The notes: generated by a model from the letters alone, not told the origin. Counted from the first letter of the stretch, positions 20,834 to 30,399 are shown. The stretch: 64,000 nt of DNA from Symsagittifera roscoffensis (GCF_963678635.1 NC_087063.1:53213074-53277073); one strand, 5' to 3'. A program made the numbers and translations.

Positions 20834-21639
20834 AATATTATGATCATAACATCATCCGAACTAACCAAGACCAATTTTTAGATGATGATCGCTTCGCTAA
20901 CGCACAAATCACAGAAAAATTATTCATCAAATTACCATATGTATTTACACTCAATATTTTTGATCGCAAATTCGATCACATCATTTCTGAAGCACTAACC
21001 GATACACAAGCTTACGAAAGTTTTAAAGAAAAATTTCAATTATTTTCACTAACCTTTCATTTCCTTGCACCACACGAACGAGATTTGCACTGCTCACACG
21101 ACATTATGTTACGCACTAAACAAACCCACACATATACATATTATCGCTTCATACAAAATCATTTTGATCTACACACTCCATCAAGACAACCACACCACCG
21201 TTTTCAATTTATTAACTCTAAATACACTTCACCATTTTTTCTTAACTTCACATATTGCATCAAAGATACTAACCTTCACGGTATTCTTCGCAATTATGAT
21301 CCCATAACCCAAATGTATATTTTTTGTCCCATCACAAAGACCTTCAACGCAGAAGAATCCAGACCCTTCCTTATCCCACATGAATTTGTTCAACCTATAG
21401 AAATCCCCATATTAGAATTCATCCACAACACTAAATATAACCACAAATTATATAATCTCATCCAAAACACACCTTATGATTTTGCAGTTGGCACTGAAGA
21501 ACTAAAAACCATTAAAGCACTTCAATTGCTTTGGCCACTGCTTCAAACTAAAAACATCATTCGCATACTAGCAAAATTACTAACAACTTCCGACATAATC
21601 CACGACATCTTCCCCCACGGTTTTTTCCCCGACGACTAA
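20785..21639 (+). CDS. Retroelement 3' ORF, part 2, unknown
   Basis: About 284 codons open from 20785 to TAA 21637-21639 without an early ATG; the first in-frame ATG is well inside, near 21103. The product is rich in His, Phe, Tyr, Ile and Leu, with conserved-looking Cys residues near the middle, and no signal peptide. It directly continues part 1 in sense and in codon style. Three bases after the stop lies a perfect 5' splice-site consensus. I do not recognise the fold. Confidence 0.5.
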   Translation, partial: KITKNIHCTPANEYTLEYYDHNIIRTNQDQFLDDDRFANAQITEKLFIKLPYVFTLNIFDRKFDHIISEALTDTQAYESFKEKFQLFSLTFHFLAPHERDLHCSHDIMLRTKQTHTYTYYRFIQNHFDLHTPSRQPHHRFQFINSKYTSPFFLNFTYCIKDTNLHGILRNYDPITQMYIFCPITKTFNAEESRPFLIPHEFVQPIEIPILEFIHNTKYNHKLYNLIQNTPYDFAVGTEELKTIKALQLLWPLLQTKNIIRILAKLLTTSDIIHDIFPHGFFPDD

Positions 21640-21648
21640 CAGGTAAGT
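21640..21648 (+). promoter_or_regulatory. Consensus splice donor after the 3' ORF
   Basis: C-A-G followed by G-T-A-A-G-T (donor at 21643-21648), a perfect match to the metazoan 5' splice site, placed 3 bases after the TAA of the 3' ORF. Together with the acceptors at about 19800 it would define an exon holding exactly this ORF. Confidence 0.45.
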
Positions 21649-22660
21649 ATAATTTCTATATATTCTTTACTAATAAATTCAAATTAAACACTAACCATTC
21701 TTTATCCATGTCCCATTATGATTTTTAGTCTTCATCTCACGATCATCTGCAAAACACACAAAAGAAAAATAAAAAATAGAAAACTTCTTCAAATTGTTCA
21801 AAACTCTATTAATATTTTGCACAAGCTAATTTAAATAAAATTTATACCAATGTAGTAAATTAATTTATAAATTGTTTCCCCACAAGCAGTAAATCTAATA
21901 ATGATGAAAATTTGTAACTTAATTTTTCCCAAAAACTAGCAGTAAAATTGAAATTCTATGTAGTAAATTGATAAAATGAAAATGCAGTACTAACCTTTTG
22001 ATATTTCCATTCACTCGCACAAAAATTCTATCCACACTCGCACAGCTCGCCCACGAAGAATTGTTTTAATAATGAATTTCAGTTTCAAGCTTTCACACTC
22101 AACAACTCTAACACACGATAACACGTTTCAAACTTTCCTTTAACCCGGTTGGAAAGGAATTATGTACTAAACAAAACTAACCAATGCAGCTTACTAAACA
22201 CCACAAATCATAGAATAACAGCATGACTAAGAAAAGAAAACCAACGGTACCCAAACCGGATTAACCCAGTTTAAAACTGGATAATTTATTCTTTTGAAGA
22301 CTATTATAAAGTCTAAGAAAGAAATAATAAAACACAAAAAAGTCGAAAGACAAACACATACCAAAAACAATTTGATTTTTGAAAAAAGGACACAACCAAC
22401 GAAACATACGAAAAACCACAATAAACCCAACATAAAACGTTATCACATAACAGGACCTCTCACAGAAACCGCACGAAATCATACTCCCACTCCTGGCCTA
22501 ACCCACCAGAGAGGACGTCCTGAGCATGCTCTATAACTTCAAAAAGAAGTTCTCTACATGAAACAGAAAAACCTGTCATAGCCAACCATTCTGGAATCAG
22601 ATTTGAGTTTGTTGCGAAAACCCAGTCGTTGTCAAGAGAAGACACAGCGATTGAACCTGG
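21649..22660 (+). other. Non-coding 3' flank of the large retroelement
   Basis: No credible ORF. The stretch near 21850-21990 repeats a short G-C/T-A-G-T-A-A-A motif about five times. From 22150 on the A/C bias of the element weakens, and a G-G-T-T/A-A-C-C rich patch (22140-22280) includes an imperfect hairpin. No 3' LTR edge could be proven because the 5' LTR is outside the window. Confidence 0.4.
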
Positions 22661-22666
22661 AACTTC

Positions 22667-23197
22667 TCTAACAAGAGAACCCAGAAGAAATATGATGTTC
22701 GCCAAATACCAACGTCCATCGTCCATCCTTTGAATTGAAGACAGACTATTCTAAAAAACTCTGTAAAACCCGGATGGGTGGAACCTGATCTAAACTACAT
22801 TTTATGATTGGATAAATTAGATATTTTACCACTGTAAAGTATTTAATATTAACCAATCATGATCCATCTAACTAACAACCCACTTATTTGTAAGTGCTGA
22901 AATTACTTGTAATTTCAGCACCAGAGAGATTTGAATTTAACTTAGAAATTAGTTGCCTCTCCAAGAGAACTTCAGCAGCCGCAATAAACCAGTATACCCT
23001 AGATCTATTGAACCTAGCAGATACTAGTTAAACAACCTGAGACTAGATAGTATAAGAGTAAGATTAGGATCGGTATTAGACTAAGAAGTTGCACGAATCT
23101 ATCCGGCCGAAAATAAGATAGCGTGACGAGCAGACGGTGTACCCTATCCGAAATTACTCTATGAGTTAACCACATCGGTTCTAACTCAATATTGCAA
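22667..23197 (+). repeat. LTR-like block, copy 1
   Basis: Similar to the reverse complement of about 38966-39440. Shared landmarks are a C-C-G-G-A-T-G-G-G-T-G-G-A-A-C-C box (near 22771), the box C-G-A-A-T-C-T-A-T-C-C-G-G-C-C near 23095, and a shared right edge: both copies end in an A-C-T-C-A-A-T box and then C-A. A conserved end in CA and two copies in opposite orientation fit a solo LTR, or the 3' LTR of the large + strand element. The left edge is unclear. Confidence 0.4.
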
Positions 23198-23390
23198 TGA
23201 AATTTGGCGTGGTGAACAAATCGACAATTGTGAACAAATTTGTTCTTCATACTGTACAGCGTAACATCACGCATTTAGCCGTAATAACACGTAAAACAAA
23301 CATAAAACTGGGTATTTTGAAAGGGGGGGAACTGGAAAAGAGCAAACAGGTTTTTTTCCATCAACTTAGAATTTTGCTGAAATAAAGTTT

Positions 23391-23805
23391 TCTAAAGGTT
23401 ATTCAATATGATTTTAGATGTTATATTTTAGCACACGCCCACAGCGAACAAGTGAATATTTGTGTACAACTTTTTTACATGCAAGTTTCGGTATGGATTT
23501 TTAAACTGCTCCACATACTAATTTTACGAGGAATAAGAGCCCATTATAGCCCCTCCAGTTAAAAAAAAAATAGTAAAAAGTGTAGAAAAGATGCGCATAG
23601 TGAAATAGCATGTGCATCCTCATTTAATGCCGCATAAACTAGCTTCTCTATGCAGCTATCACTGGAGGGGCAATAATGAGAAAGACTCTCATTAAAATCA
23701 TACAGGAACTTGCATGTAGAGAAAACTGTTCAAAACTGTTCACTTGTTCGCTCTGGGCTTGTTTTAAAACTATAACATCCAAAATCATATTAAGCCTTTA
23801 TAAAA
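23391..23805. mobile_element. Foldback / long inverted-repeat element
   Basis: Two arms of roughly 175 bases are inverted copies of one another. From the outside inwards: A-A-T-A-T-G-A-T-T-T-T with its partner, C-C-C-A-C-A-G-C-G-A-A-C-A-A-G-T-G-A-A (23440) with T-T-C-A-C-T-T-G-T-T-C-G-C-T-C-T-G-G-G (23738), A-C-A-T-G-C-A-A-G-T-T (23477) with A-A-C-T-T-G-C-A-T-G-T (23708), and G-C-C-C-C-T-C-C-A-G-T (23549) with A-C-T-G-G-A-G-G-G-G-C (23661). The loop is about 60 bases. There is no ORF; it looks like a non-autonomous DNA element. A related single arm end occurs near 30236. Confidence 0.7.
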
Positions 23806-23816
23806 ATTAAGTTGGA

Positions 23817-23880
23817 CCAAGTAAACATCCTCTTTCTCTCACCCCCAAATCCGTTTAGGGGGAGGATGATAACTTGGTTC
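23817..23880. repeat. Small hairpin repeat
   Basis: Imperfect palindrome: C-C-A-A-G-T...C-A-T-C-C-T-C...C-C-C-C-C facing G-G-G-G-G-A-G-G-A-T-G...A-C-T-T-G-G. A diverged hairpin of the same design is at about 48220-48270, and single halves sit near 30065 and 49336. Confidence 0.5.
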
Positions 23881-23927
23881 TGAGTTCGAATTTTCAGCCA
23901 AACAGAATCGAGCATTTTACATGCAGC

Positions 23928-24129
23928 TGTTGAAAAGGTGAATTGTTCAATACGTAAATTCCAATTGTTAATCAACCTGATATCACAAAGTTAACATTAA
24001 GAGTGACTCTAAAGATTATCCAAGGGTGACAGACAATGCCAAGGACAGCACCTGCTAATAGATTATTTAGCACCACGAATGACAGTTGATTGACGGCTGT
24101 AAGTTGAACTAAATGAACACTATATCACA
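23928..24129 (-). repeat. Gypsy element 3' LTR
   Basis: 202 bp, starting T-G-T-T-G-A-A-A-A-G-G on the + strand and ending in C-A-C-A; direct repeat of 29810-30011. On the element's strand it follows the purine tract directly. Confidence 0.9.
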
Positions 24130-24139
24130 CTTCCCCTTC
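24130..24139 (-). promoter_or_regulatory. Polypurine tract
   Basis: The minus strand reads GAAGGGGAAG directly before the 3' LTR. This is the expected position and make-up of the plus-strand primer tract. Confidence 0.75.
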
Positions 24140-24367
24140 AATAGATGAAACTTTAAATCACTGAAAGTTGAACTACAAATTGTTGACTGTAAGTTACTGA
24201 TGAAGAAAAATACTGACTGAGCGTTTTGACCAATGATTAACAATTTTACTGACAACGAGTTTTAGCAACTAAAAAATCACTTAGAAGTGATGGCGTTTTG
24301 AGTTTTAAGTCAATAAAGACCAACCTTCTCACTGGACTAGATAGTTTGTTTTGTGTTTCAGTTTCAG

Positions 24368-24838
24368 CTATTTTTTCTCAGAACACTTCTTCCCTTCTTT
24401 CTCGTTTTTGTTGGTGAAATCGATCATCACCCCTCCCATCTTTGTCACCGCCGTTCTTTTTCTCCCGCTCCTTCTAGATGATGTAGACACTGTCTCGTCC
24501 TCATTACCTTCTTGACTGCTATACGATACCAGTCTGGCCTTTCTTGTCGTTCGTTTCTTTGCTTGGTCCCCTGGATTCGATGCTGATGGATCTCTTGGGT
24601 TTTTGTCCAATTCGCCACCGAGTGGCGGGATTGTGTCTTGATCGCTTCCGATATCTGCTCCTGTTTGTGCTATTGCTGTTTGTCTTGATTGTGCTATTGC
24701 TGTCTGTGCCTCCGCGGATGGTTGTATTGTCTTTTTAGATAATTGGTAAATTGTCGCTATCTTCCGATTCGGAACCGCAAATCGGCGCCCGGTCTTCTTC
24801 CGTTGCTTTTCTGTAGCAATTCGCCTTGTCGCCCGCAC
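24368..24838 (-). pseudogene. Gypsy 3' basic/Ser-rich tail ORF
   Basis: 156 codons, Arg/Lys/Gln/Ser-rich, near the end of the element and about 230 bases before the purine tract. Probably the C-terminus of Pol or a decayed extra ORF. No domain recognised. Confidence 0.45.
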
Positions 24839-24840
24839 TT

Positions 24841-25452
24841 TTACTTCGCGCGGGGTTGTTGGTGGTAGGACTGCTTGTGGTACTGTCGTTTTTGTTTTTT
24901 TGATTTTCGCTTCGTGGCCACCCCCGATTTTCTAAGCACAACCCCATTATTTAAAGTTAACGTAGGAGCAATTTTTGCTTTAACCTTAGAATGAAGTTGC
25001 TTATACCTTTTTAGATTTCGATTCCCGGTTCGCTGGAATAACAATCCAGAGGGTCCCGGTTGTCCGCTGGTGCCTGCGGACTTGAGAATTGACGGTTCGT
25101 CGTCTTGATTTGCTGACTGTTCATTGGTCAACCGGCGCGCGTGTCTTCGGTGATTGATGTCGTATGCTAGATCCGATCGTACTCCCCAGTTTGTTTCAGC
25201 AGGGTGTGGCATATCCCTCACTTTAGGGTCGGCGTCATCTAAACAAGCCTTTTTCTTTTTTATAACCCGCGACCAATCCAGATTTTGAAGAGATGGTTTT
25301 TTAGTAAGGTTTCTAAGGACCGTGTTTGGTTCTCGACCATGATGCGCCTCGAATGGCGCGATTTTTAATGTTGCATTCTTCGAAAATCGGAGAGCACCAT
25401 GGGCTCTTTCAACCATTTTCTCCAAGGGTTCGGGATGTTTTTTCTTGGACAA
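24841..25452 (-). pseudogene. Gypsy integrase C-terminal extension
   Basis: 203 codons. It begins with the A-H-G-A-L-R-F-S-K-N-A-T-L...P-F-E-A-H-H-G-R-E-P segment, typical just after the integrase core, then becomes Lys/Arg/Gln-rich. It overlaps the core piece by 44 nt in another frame, consistent with an indel. Confidence 0.65.
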
Positions 25453-25726
25453 AAGTCAGAATGGAGTTTTTAAGACTACCAATAGTACGCTCCACGCAGC
25501 CAGTTGCCCGGTGATCATTAACTGGTGATTTTATGATTTCAACACCCTCCCTATCACAGAATGCTTTAACTTCGTTTGACTTAAAACTCGTTCCCTGGTC
25601 CACGTGAATTTTCCTTGGCACCCCATGATTTGTTATGCAACTTTTCAAAAACTTCATTATTTTATCAGACCGGTTATTTCCACAGACCATTGCCGACGGC
25701 CAACGAGAAAACCGATCGACCGCCAC
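25409..25726 (-). pseudogene. Gypsy integrase catalytic core
   Basis: Core segment with D-R-F-S-R-W-P in the region of the first catalytic Asp, H-V-D-Q-G-T-S-F for the second, and the C-V-E-R-T-I-G-x-L-K box for the Glu. The frame is lost just after this helix. Confidence 0.75.
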
Positions 25727-25836
25727 TAAAACATAATTCCGGGGTTCATTTAAATAGATAATGGAGCCCCAAAAATCCAGTTGAACCGATTCGTTTGGTT
25801 CCTTTGGTTCAAGTATATTCCCGAGCTGATTCTTAC

Positions 25837-26277
25837 TTAGAATCGTTTTAAATTCTTACCGGCGGCGGTGTTTTCAGGGCAGTCTTTGGCTATTGAAGCT
25901 ATTGAACGGTAAATATAAGGGTACCAAACGTCTTTCGCGGCATCGAACATATTGGTCTTCCCGTGATGATATGCATGGATTCGATTGTTAATTGCAGTTT
26001 GGAGGTTCATCGGTATTACAAGTTTTTCATCCATCCACACGACGTTCTCTTTGAAGTCACTAACAAATTGTGAATAATAACGCTTCATAGCAGGAACCTT
26101 TTCATGAATATTAGGATTCTTTGAAACTATGAGATCGCGAATCACGCTCAGTTGGGGGTCAGAAACGTAATTGAACTCTATGAATTTTAGATTAAACAAG
26201 TCAAGTAATGCGGTAATCTTGTTTACAATCTTGCAATTACGAGGGATAATTGACATGCATATTGAATTCGGATCCAC
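25837..26277 (-). pseudogene. Gypsy integrase N-terminal domain
   Basis: 146 codons with H-A-Y-H-H-G-K and, 29 residues on, D-C-P-E-N. The H-H-C-C zinc site therefore lacks its last Cys, which is Asn. The frame ends shortly after at a stop, before the catalytic core. Confidence 0.7.
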
Positions 26278-26519
26278 GGATGGAATCGCGTCACTTTTGA
26301 ATGCGAGGGTAACGAGAGGGTAGTGTTTGTCCGGACTGAATTAGTTTCTTTATTTATGGCTTCTAAAGATACGTTATTTGGTGATAAATCTTCTATCTCA
26401 TCACTGCTGCTATTTAAACTCGGGTGTTGTTGCAAGAATTTCTGCCATTCCTCATATTTTTGTCCATTTTGATTTGAGGTTTTAAATTTTGGATTTTTAT
26501 ATTTGATAAATTTGAACAA
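26223..26519 (-). pseudogene. Gypsy spacer ORF between RNase H and integrase
   Basis: 98 codons, Asn/Ser/Lys-rich, no recognised domain. Its position between the RNase H tail and the integrase zinc domain suggests a linker. Confidence 0.4.
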
Positions 26520-26645
26520 CTTTTCTTTGATTGAGTAATAGCACCGACTAATTTACTGCGAATATTGCTTAGCCGTCGGTTTAAGTCATGTGTTCGATTC
26601 TGATTGGTCGATTCCCGTTCGCATGGCTTTCCGCCCTCTACCGGT

Positions 26646-27086
26646 TTATCTCGTGACGAAACTCGAAAGATTTATAGATTGCTTACTTTCCGCTTTGATA
26701 TGCGGTCCCTTGGATGAATTATTGGATGATTTGTATCCCCTGGACGCACTACTACTATAGAACCCGAGAGCGGTACGTATTAAGTTTATCTTCGCCACAG
26801 TAAACATATTATCGTACGTACTAATTGGCGTTGCTTCTTTACATGGATGACGTGATAAATAATCTGCCAGCCCAATTTTTGCCCCTGGTTTATGTTCATA
26901 TTGAAAATCAAAGGGAAAGAGACGGTCTAACCAACGCGTTAAACGGCTAAACATTGTCTTGTTTTTCTTATTATTTTCATTCAAAAGAGAGATTGAAGCT
27001 TTATGATCGGTCACTATTAAAAAATTCCGTCCCAGTATGTAATTTCGGAAATATTCAGCCCACCACACAACTGCCAACATTTCCAA
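26646..27086 (-). pseudogene. pol: Gypsy RNase H C-terminal part
   Basis: Resumes RNase H in a new frame: E-M-L-A-V-V-W-W, T-D-H-K-A-S and the A-D-Y-L-S-R-H-P end motif, followed by a tail of unknown function before integrase. Confidence 0.75.
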
Positions 27087-27507
27087 TTCTTTCGTTGAAT
27101 TTTCTTTTCCGCATCGTTAAGATACCGTGAAGCAAACGAAATCGGTCTCCACCCTTCCAGTCCCAATTGTTCGAGTACGGCACCTACCCCGTTATGACTT
27201 GCATCGCACACTATACGAATATCCTTGTGAATATCAAAATGTCGCAGTTCAACAATGTTAGACACTTGTTTCTTAAGATTTTTGAACGCATTCTGACATT
27301 CGGGGGTCCAAATGTGTTCATTGCTTTCACTTAATAATGGTCGCAACGGCGCGGACGATTCAGGTAACGCTGGCAAATACTAATGAAGACTGTGTATTGA
27401 TCCCATGAACAATTTTAACTGCGTTAGAGTCCGCGGCGGCGTTAATGCTTCTATCGGTTCTGTTTTTCGTACCAATGGAGTTATTCCGGTGGAAGTAATT
27501 TTGTGGC
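27017..27507 (-). pseudogene. pol: Gypsy RT thumb / RNase H N-terminal part
   Basis: The ORF at 27017-27376 and the open frame just upstream of it (broken by one TAG near 27380) give the connection domain, then the W-T-P-E-C-Q-N-A-F-x-x-L-K helix and the RNase H motif V-C-D-A-S-H. It ends in a frameshift near 27095 before the catalytic Glu helix. Confidence 0.7.
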
Positions 27508-27699
27508 CTAGCCACTCGCATTCCCGTTGGGCAAACTTGCATTTCTTAGGTTTAGCGACATATTTTCCCGATCCAGTTTTTTAAGAATTTTCTCTGCCGT
27601 TGCTATATGGTCAATCGCGGTTCCCTTGGTTACTACCAAAATATCATCGATAAACGCAAGTGCCTGCGGGTATTCTGCGAACATACAATCCATTGCGCG
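27508..27699 (-). pseudogene. pol: Gypsy RT, catalytic box segment
   Basis: In frame with the preceding piece after its TAG. It contains F-I-D-D, equivalent to the Y-x-D-D active-site box, followed by the thumb-side helix. It is lost by a frameshift near 27550; the continuation in another frame carries the expected W-L-G-H segment (near 27510). Confidence 0.75.
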
Positions 27700-28116
27700 C
27701 TAGAATTCCGCTGGCTTTGTAGTCAGACCATAGAATCCGGCTTTGAACCGGTACGTACCCGTTGACCGACCTCCGATGAGAGAAAATTTGCACTGTACAC
27801 TCGTTTCAGCGCTTAACGGCAGTTGACCGTACGCGTAAGTTAGATCCATCGTCGTAGGAAAAATGTCCCCTGGTTTCTTCTCGCTGATCGTTTGCCCCAC
27901 TGTGTCCATTAATTCTTCAATATTCGGCATTTGGTGTTTGTTCTTATGCACTTGTTTATTTAGTTCCCTTGACTCGAGCGCTAGTTTTACAGACCCATCT
28001 TTTTTTACTGTTATTACGATTGGGGATACGAAATATTTATCCGAGCATTCAGTCAGTTTTTCAATTTGACCTTGTTTCAGTAGTTTATCGATTTCAGTAT
28101 CTACTTTTTCTTGCAA
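27700..28116 (-). pseudogene. pol: Gypsy RT, N-terminal half
   Basis: 138 codons with the start of the RT fold: E-I-D-K-L-L-K-Q-G, S-P-I-V-I-T-V-K-K-D-G, R-x-L-N, D-L-T-Y-A-Y-G-Q-L around the first catalytic Asp, and F-Y-G-L-T-x-x-P-A-E-F. It ends in TAG at 27700-27702 with the frame continuing beyond, a nonsense mutation. Confidence 0.8.
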
Positions 28117-29810
28117 GGAAATGGGAACTTGCGTCCGTTCTGTTGTACCGGTGTGAAGTTTTCAAAAAAATCAGCTTGGACTTTATAATTTCTTATTTTT
28201 CCTACCCTATTAAAAAGATTTGAAAACTGCTTACTGAAGTAAGTTTGCCAAGAGTCCAGCTCCCCCTCTTGCACCGTTGTTTCCTTGTCCACCTCATTGA
28301 TGGACATTATCTGGTCCCCTGGTGATTGCTGCACCAACTGTAATCCTAGCTGAGGCATCAGGTCTCTTCCAGTTATCGATGGGCGGTTACCTCCGATGAC
28401 TTTTATTCTCGCGTTGATCTTCCAGCCATTGGATTCTAAAGTTACGGCCATTGTTCCAATCATCTGCAGTGGATTGTTCCCATAATCTCGAAATGAATTA
28501 TCCTCCTTCGAGAGAGTGCCCAGTTTTATCCCCGAAGCTCCAAGGGTTCTTCTCAGTTCCCCGATGGTGAAAATTGAGAGCGGAGATCCGCTGTCGATCC
28601 ACACACGAGTAGATTTCACATTTATTCTAATCGGCAACTGTGCCCCAGTGACTTTTAATTCCGTGAATCGCTTATGTTTTATTGCCATTACCATGTAATC
28701 CCCATCTGAGCTACTCGAGTCCAACGAATGTACCACTGGATTCTTATTAACCCATCCAATGGAACTTGCGTGTTGGGACGCTTCCTCATCCGCCGAATTC
28801 TCCAGATGTGTATCGTCTGCATTCTCACGTATCATTCCTACTGCTCCCCGTCCTCGCTGATTTCCACGCTTCCCCCTACAGGTACGTTCGAGATGTCCAA
28901 TTTTATGGCAAAACTTACACGTGACTCTTTTTGCGGGACATCTATCCAAATGTTCTCTTGAAAAATTCGGTTGGTCGCAGTTGTGGCATCGGTTGTTCTG
29001 GAGCAAATTTCCCCCTCGGTTTGAGCCTCGCCCTTGATATGAGCCTCGGCACCTTGCACGGTTATTACGATATCCTCCTCGTATCGTCCCGACCGGTTCT
29101 GTTTTGATCTGGATTCCACCTCCTGATGACGATCCTTGGGTTCCCACAGATACCGTGCCAACATAAGATGAGGCATATTTGTTTTCCCGCTCATACGAGA
29201 GGGCGATCCTATAAACCTCTTCCGGTGTTTTCGTTGACCCGCACAATTCCTTTTGTGCTTCGCGGTTATTCATATTTACAATGAATACATCCCTGAGTAT
29301 ACGATCCTCCAACACTCCAAAATTGCATCGGGCTGCCAGTCCGCTCAGAACGGAATGGAATTGCTCCAGACTTTCATTGATGAATTGTTTCCGAGAGAGA
29401 AGCTGGAATGTCACGTATGTTTCGTTCCTTTCCTTCTTGAATTCCGTTTCCAGTACGTCTAACATCCTCGGGTAACGAACCGTTGAAAGATCCAGATGTG
29501 GTCGTCTTTTGTGTAGTTTGTCTTGCCCCTTTTCCCCTAGACACAAATACAAATTTGAAATAAGTATTTGTTCCAATTCCAAGCAATTTTTCCCATCAAC
29601 TTCCTCGGGTAAAGCGGTAACTTGGGCTGAAGTAAGAGTCGCTGCGTAGCAGTAGTTTTTCGAGTTGATTGAGTGCTTTGCCACCATTCCCCATTGGAAT
29701 CTGTTAATCCAGAACTCCCACATCATAGGCGGTTCAGTACATTTCGCTGGCCAGAATCCTGTAATGCCCAGTGGACTTTTCTCACCACCTGAGACTGCTG
29801 GCTGCGCCAT
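28101..29810 (-). CDS. gag: Gypsy Gag-protease ORF
   Basis: 569 residues. Residues about 25-190 form a retrotransposon Gag capsid-type helical domain. Arg/Gly-rich sequence follows (about 235-265), then two zinc knuckles: C-x2-C-x9-H-x4-C and C-x2-C-x4-H-x4-C (about 275-315). After an acidic linker the protease motif I-D-S-G-S-P appears near residue 410, with I-T-G-R-D-L as the second loop. The ATG straddles the LTR/PBS border: its A is the last LTR base and its TG the first two PBS bases. The next Met are at residues 27-28. The frame is lost just before RT by what looks like a one-base change near 28120. Confidence 0.85.
   Translation of the reverse strand: MAQPAVSGGEKSPLGITGFWPAKCTEPPMMWEFWINRFQWGMVAKHSINSKNYCYAATLTSAQVTALPEEVDGKNCLELEQILISNLYLCLGEKGQDKLHKRRPHLDLSTVRYPRMLDVLETEFKKERNETYVTFQLLSRKQFINESLEQFHSVLSGLAARCNFGVLEDRILRDVFIVNMNNREAQKELCGSTKTPEEVYRIALSYERENKYASSYVGTVSVGTQGSSSGGGIQIKTEPVGTIRGGYRNNRARCRGSYQGRGSNRGGNLLQNNRCHNCDQPNFSREHLDRCPAKRVTCKFCHKIGHLERTCRGKRGNQRGRGAVGMIRENADDTHLENSADEEASQHASSIGWVNKNPVVHSLDSSSSDGDYMVMAIKHKRFTELKVTGAQLPIRINVKSTRVWIDSGSPLSIFTIGELRRTLGASGIKLGTLSKEDNSFRDYGNNPLQMIGTMAVTLESNGWKINARIKVIGGNRPSITGRDLMPQLGLQLVQQSPGDQIMSINEVDKETTVQEGELDSWQTYFSKQFSNLFNRVGKIRNYKVQADFFENFTPVQQNGRKFPFPCKKK
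29795..29809 (-). promoter_or_regulatory. Primer-binding site (tRNA-Ser-like)
   Basis: Immediately after the 5' LTR the minus strand reads TGGCGCAGCCAGCAG, starting with the TGG expected opposite a tRNA CCA end. By memory of tRNA 3' ends it matches the complement of a tRNA-Ser(UGA) 3' end at 14 of 15 bases. Confidence 0.7.
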
Positions 29811-30011
29811 GTTGAAAAGGTTAATTGTTCAATACGTAAATTCCAATTGATAATCAACTTAATCTCACAAAGTTAACATTAAGAGTGACTCTAAAGGTTA
29901 TCCAAGGGTGACAGACAATACCAAGGACAGCACCTGCTAATAGATTAATTAGCACCACGATTGACAGTTTATTGACGGCTGTAAGTTGAACTAAATGAAC
30001 ACTATGTGACA
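29810..30011 (-). repeat. Gypsy element 5' LTR
   Basis: 202 bp, same length and termini as the partner at 23928-24129. On the element's strand it ends C-A immediately before the primer-binding site. Confidence 0.9.
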
Positions 30012-30015
30012 CAGC

Positions 30016-30399
30016 GTTTAGCAAAATTAATAATTAAGCGCTGGAGTGGAGGAGCTATTTGTGGGGGGGATATTAACTTGATCCGTTAAGTTCAGTATTT
30101 AGTTCAATACTAGTTCAGTTTCAACAAAAACATACATGCACTTTTGCATGAATGAGTTTTCGAATGGAAAACCAAAATTGCTTTAAAATCAATTAAAAGT
30201 TGACAAACTGGAGTGGGTATAAGTTTTTTGCTACTAGGCTGGAGGGGCAATAATGAGAAAGACCCAGAGCCTGTGTGACTTATACATACAGTTTTACTAC
30301 ACGGTTAAACTCCGTGAAGACTTTGCCTGAGGTTCAGAGGCAAGGTTATACAGTTTGAAAAAATGGGCCGTCATAGCCCCTAGCCCTAGCAAACAATAG
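30016..30399. other. Repeat-rich spacer
   Basis: No gene. It holds half of the small hairpin repeat near 30065 and one arm end of the foldback family (near 30236-30262). Confidence 0.5.

Larger units (their letters stand above)
23928..30011 (-). mobile_element. Complete but inactivated Ty3/Gypsy-type LTR retrotransposon
   Basis: 6,084 bp bounded by two 202-bp direct LTRs beginning TG and ending CA, with C-A-G-C directly repeated outside both ends (23924-23927 and 30012-30015). Read on the minus strand the order is LTR, primer-binding site, gag with two zinc knuckles, protease, RT, RNase H, integrase, basic tail, purine tract, LTR. By eye the LTRs differ at about a dozen positions (roughly 6%), so the insertion is not recent. 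The gag-protease frame is intact, while the downstream pol has several frameshifts and nonsense codons. Pol order and domains are those of Ty3/Gypsy; the clade is not determined. Confidence 0.92.
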
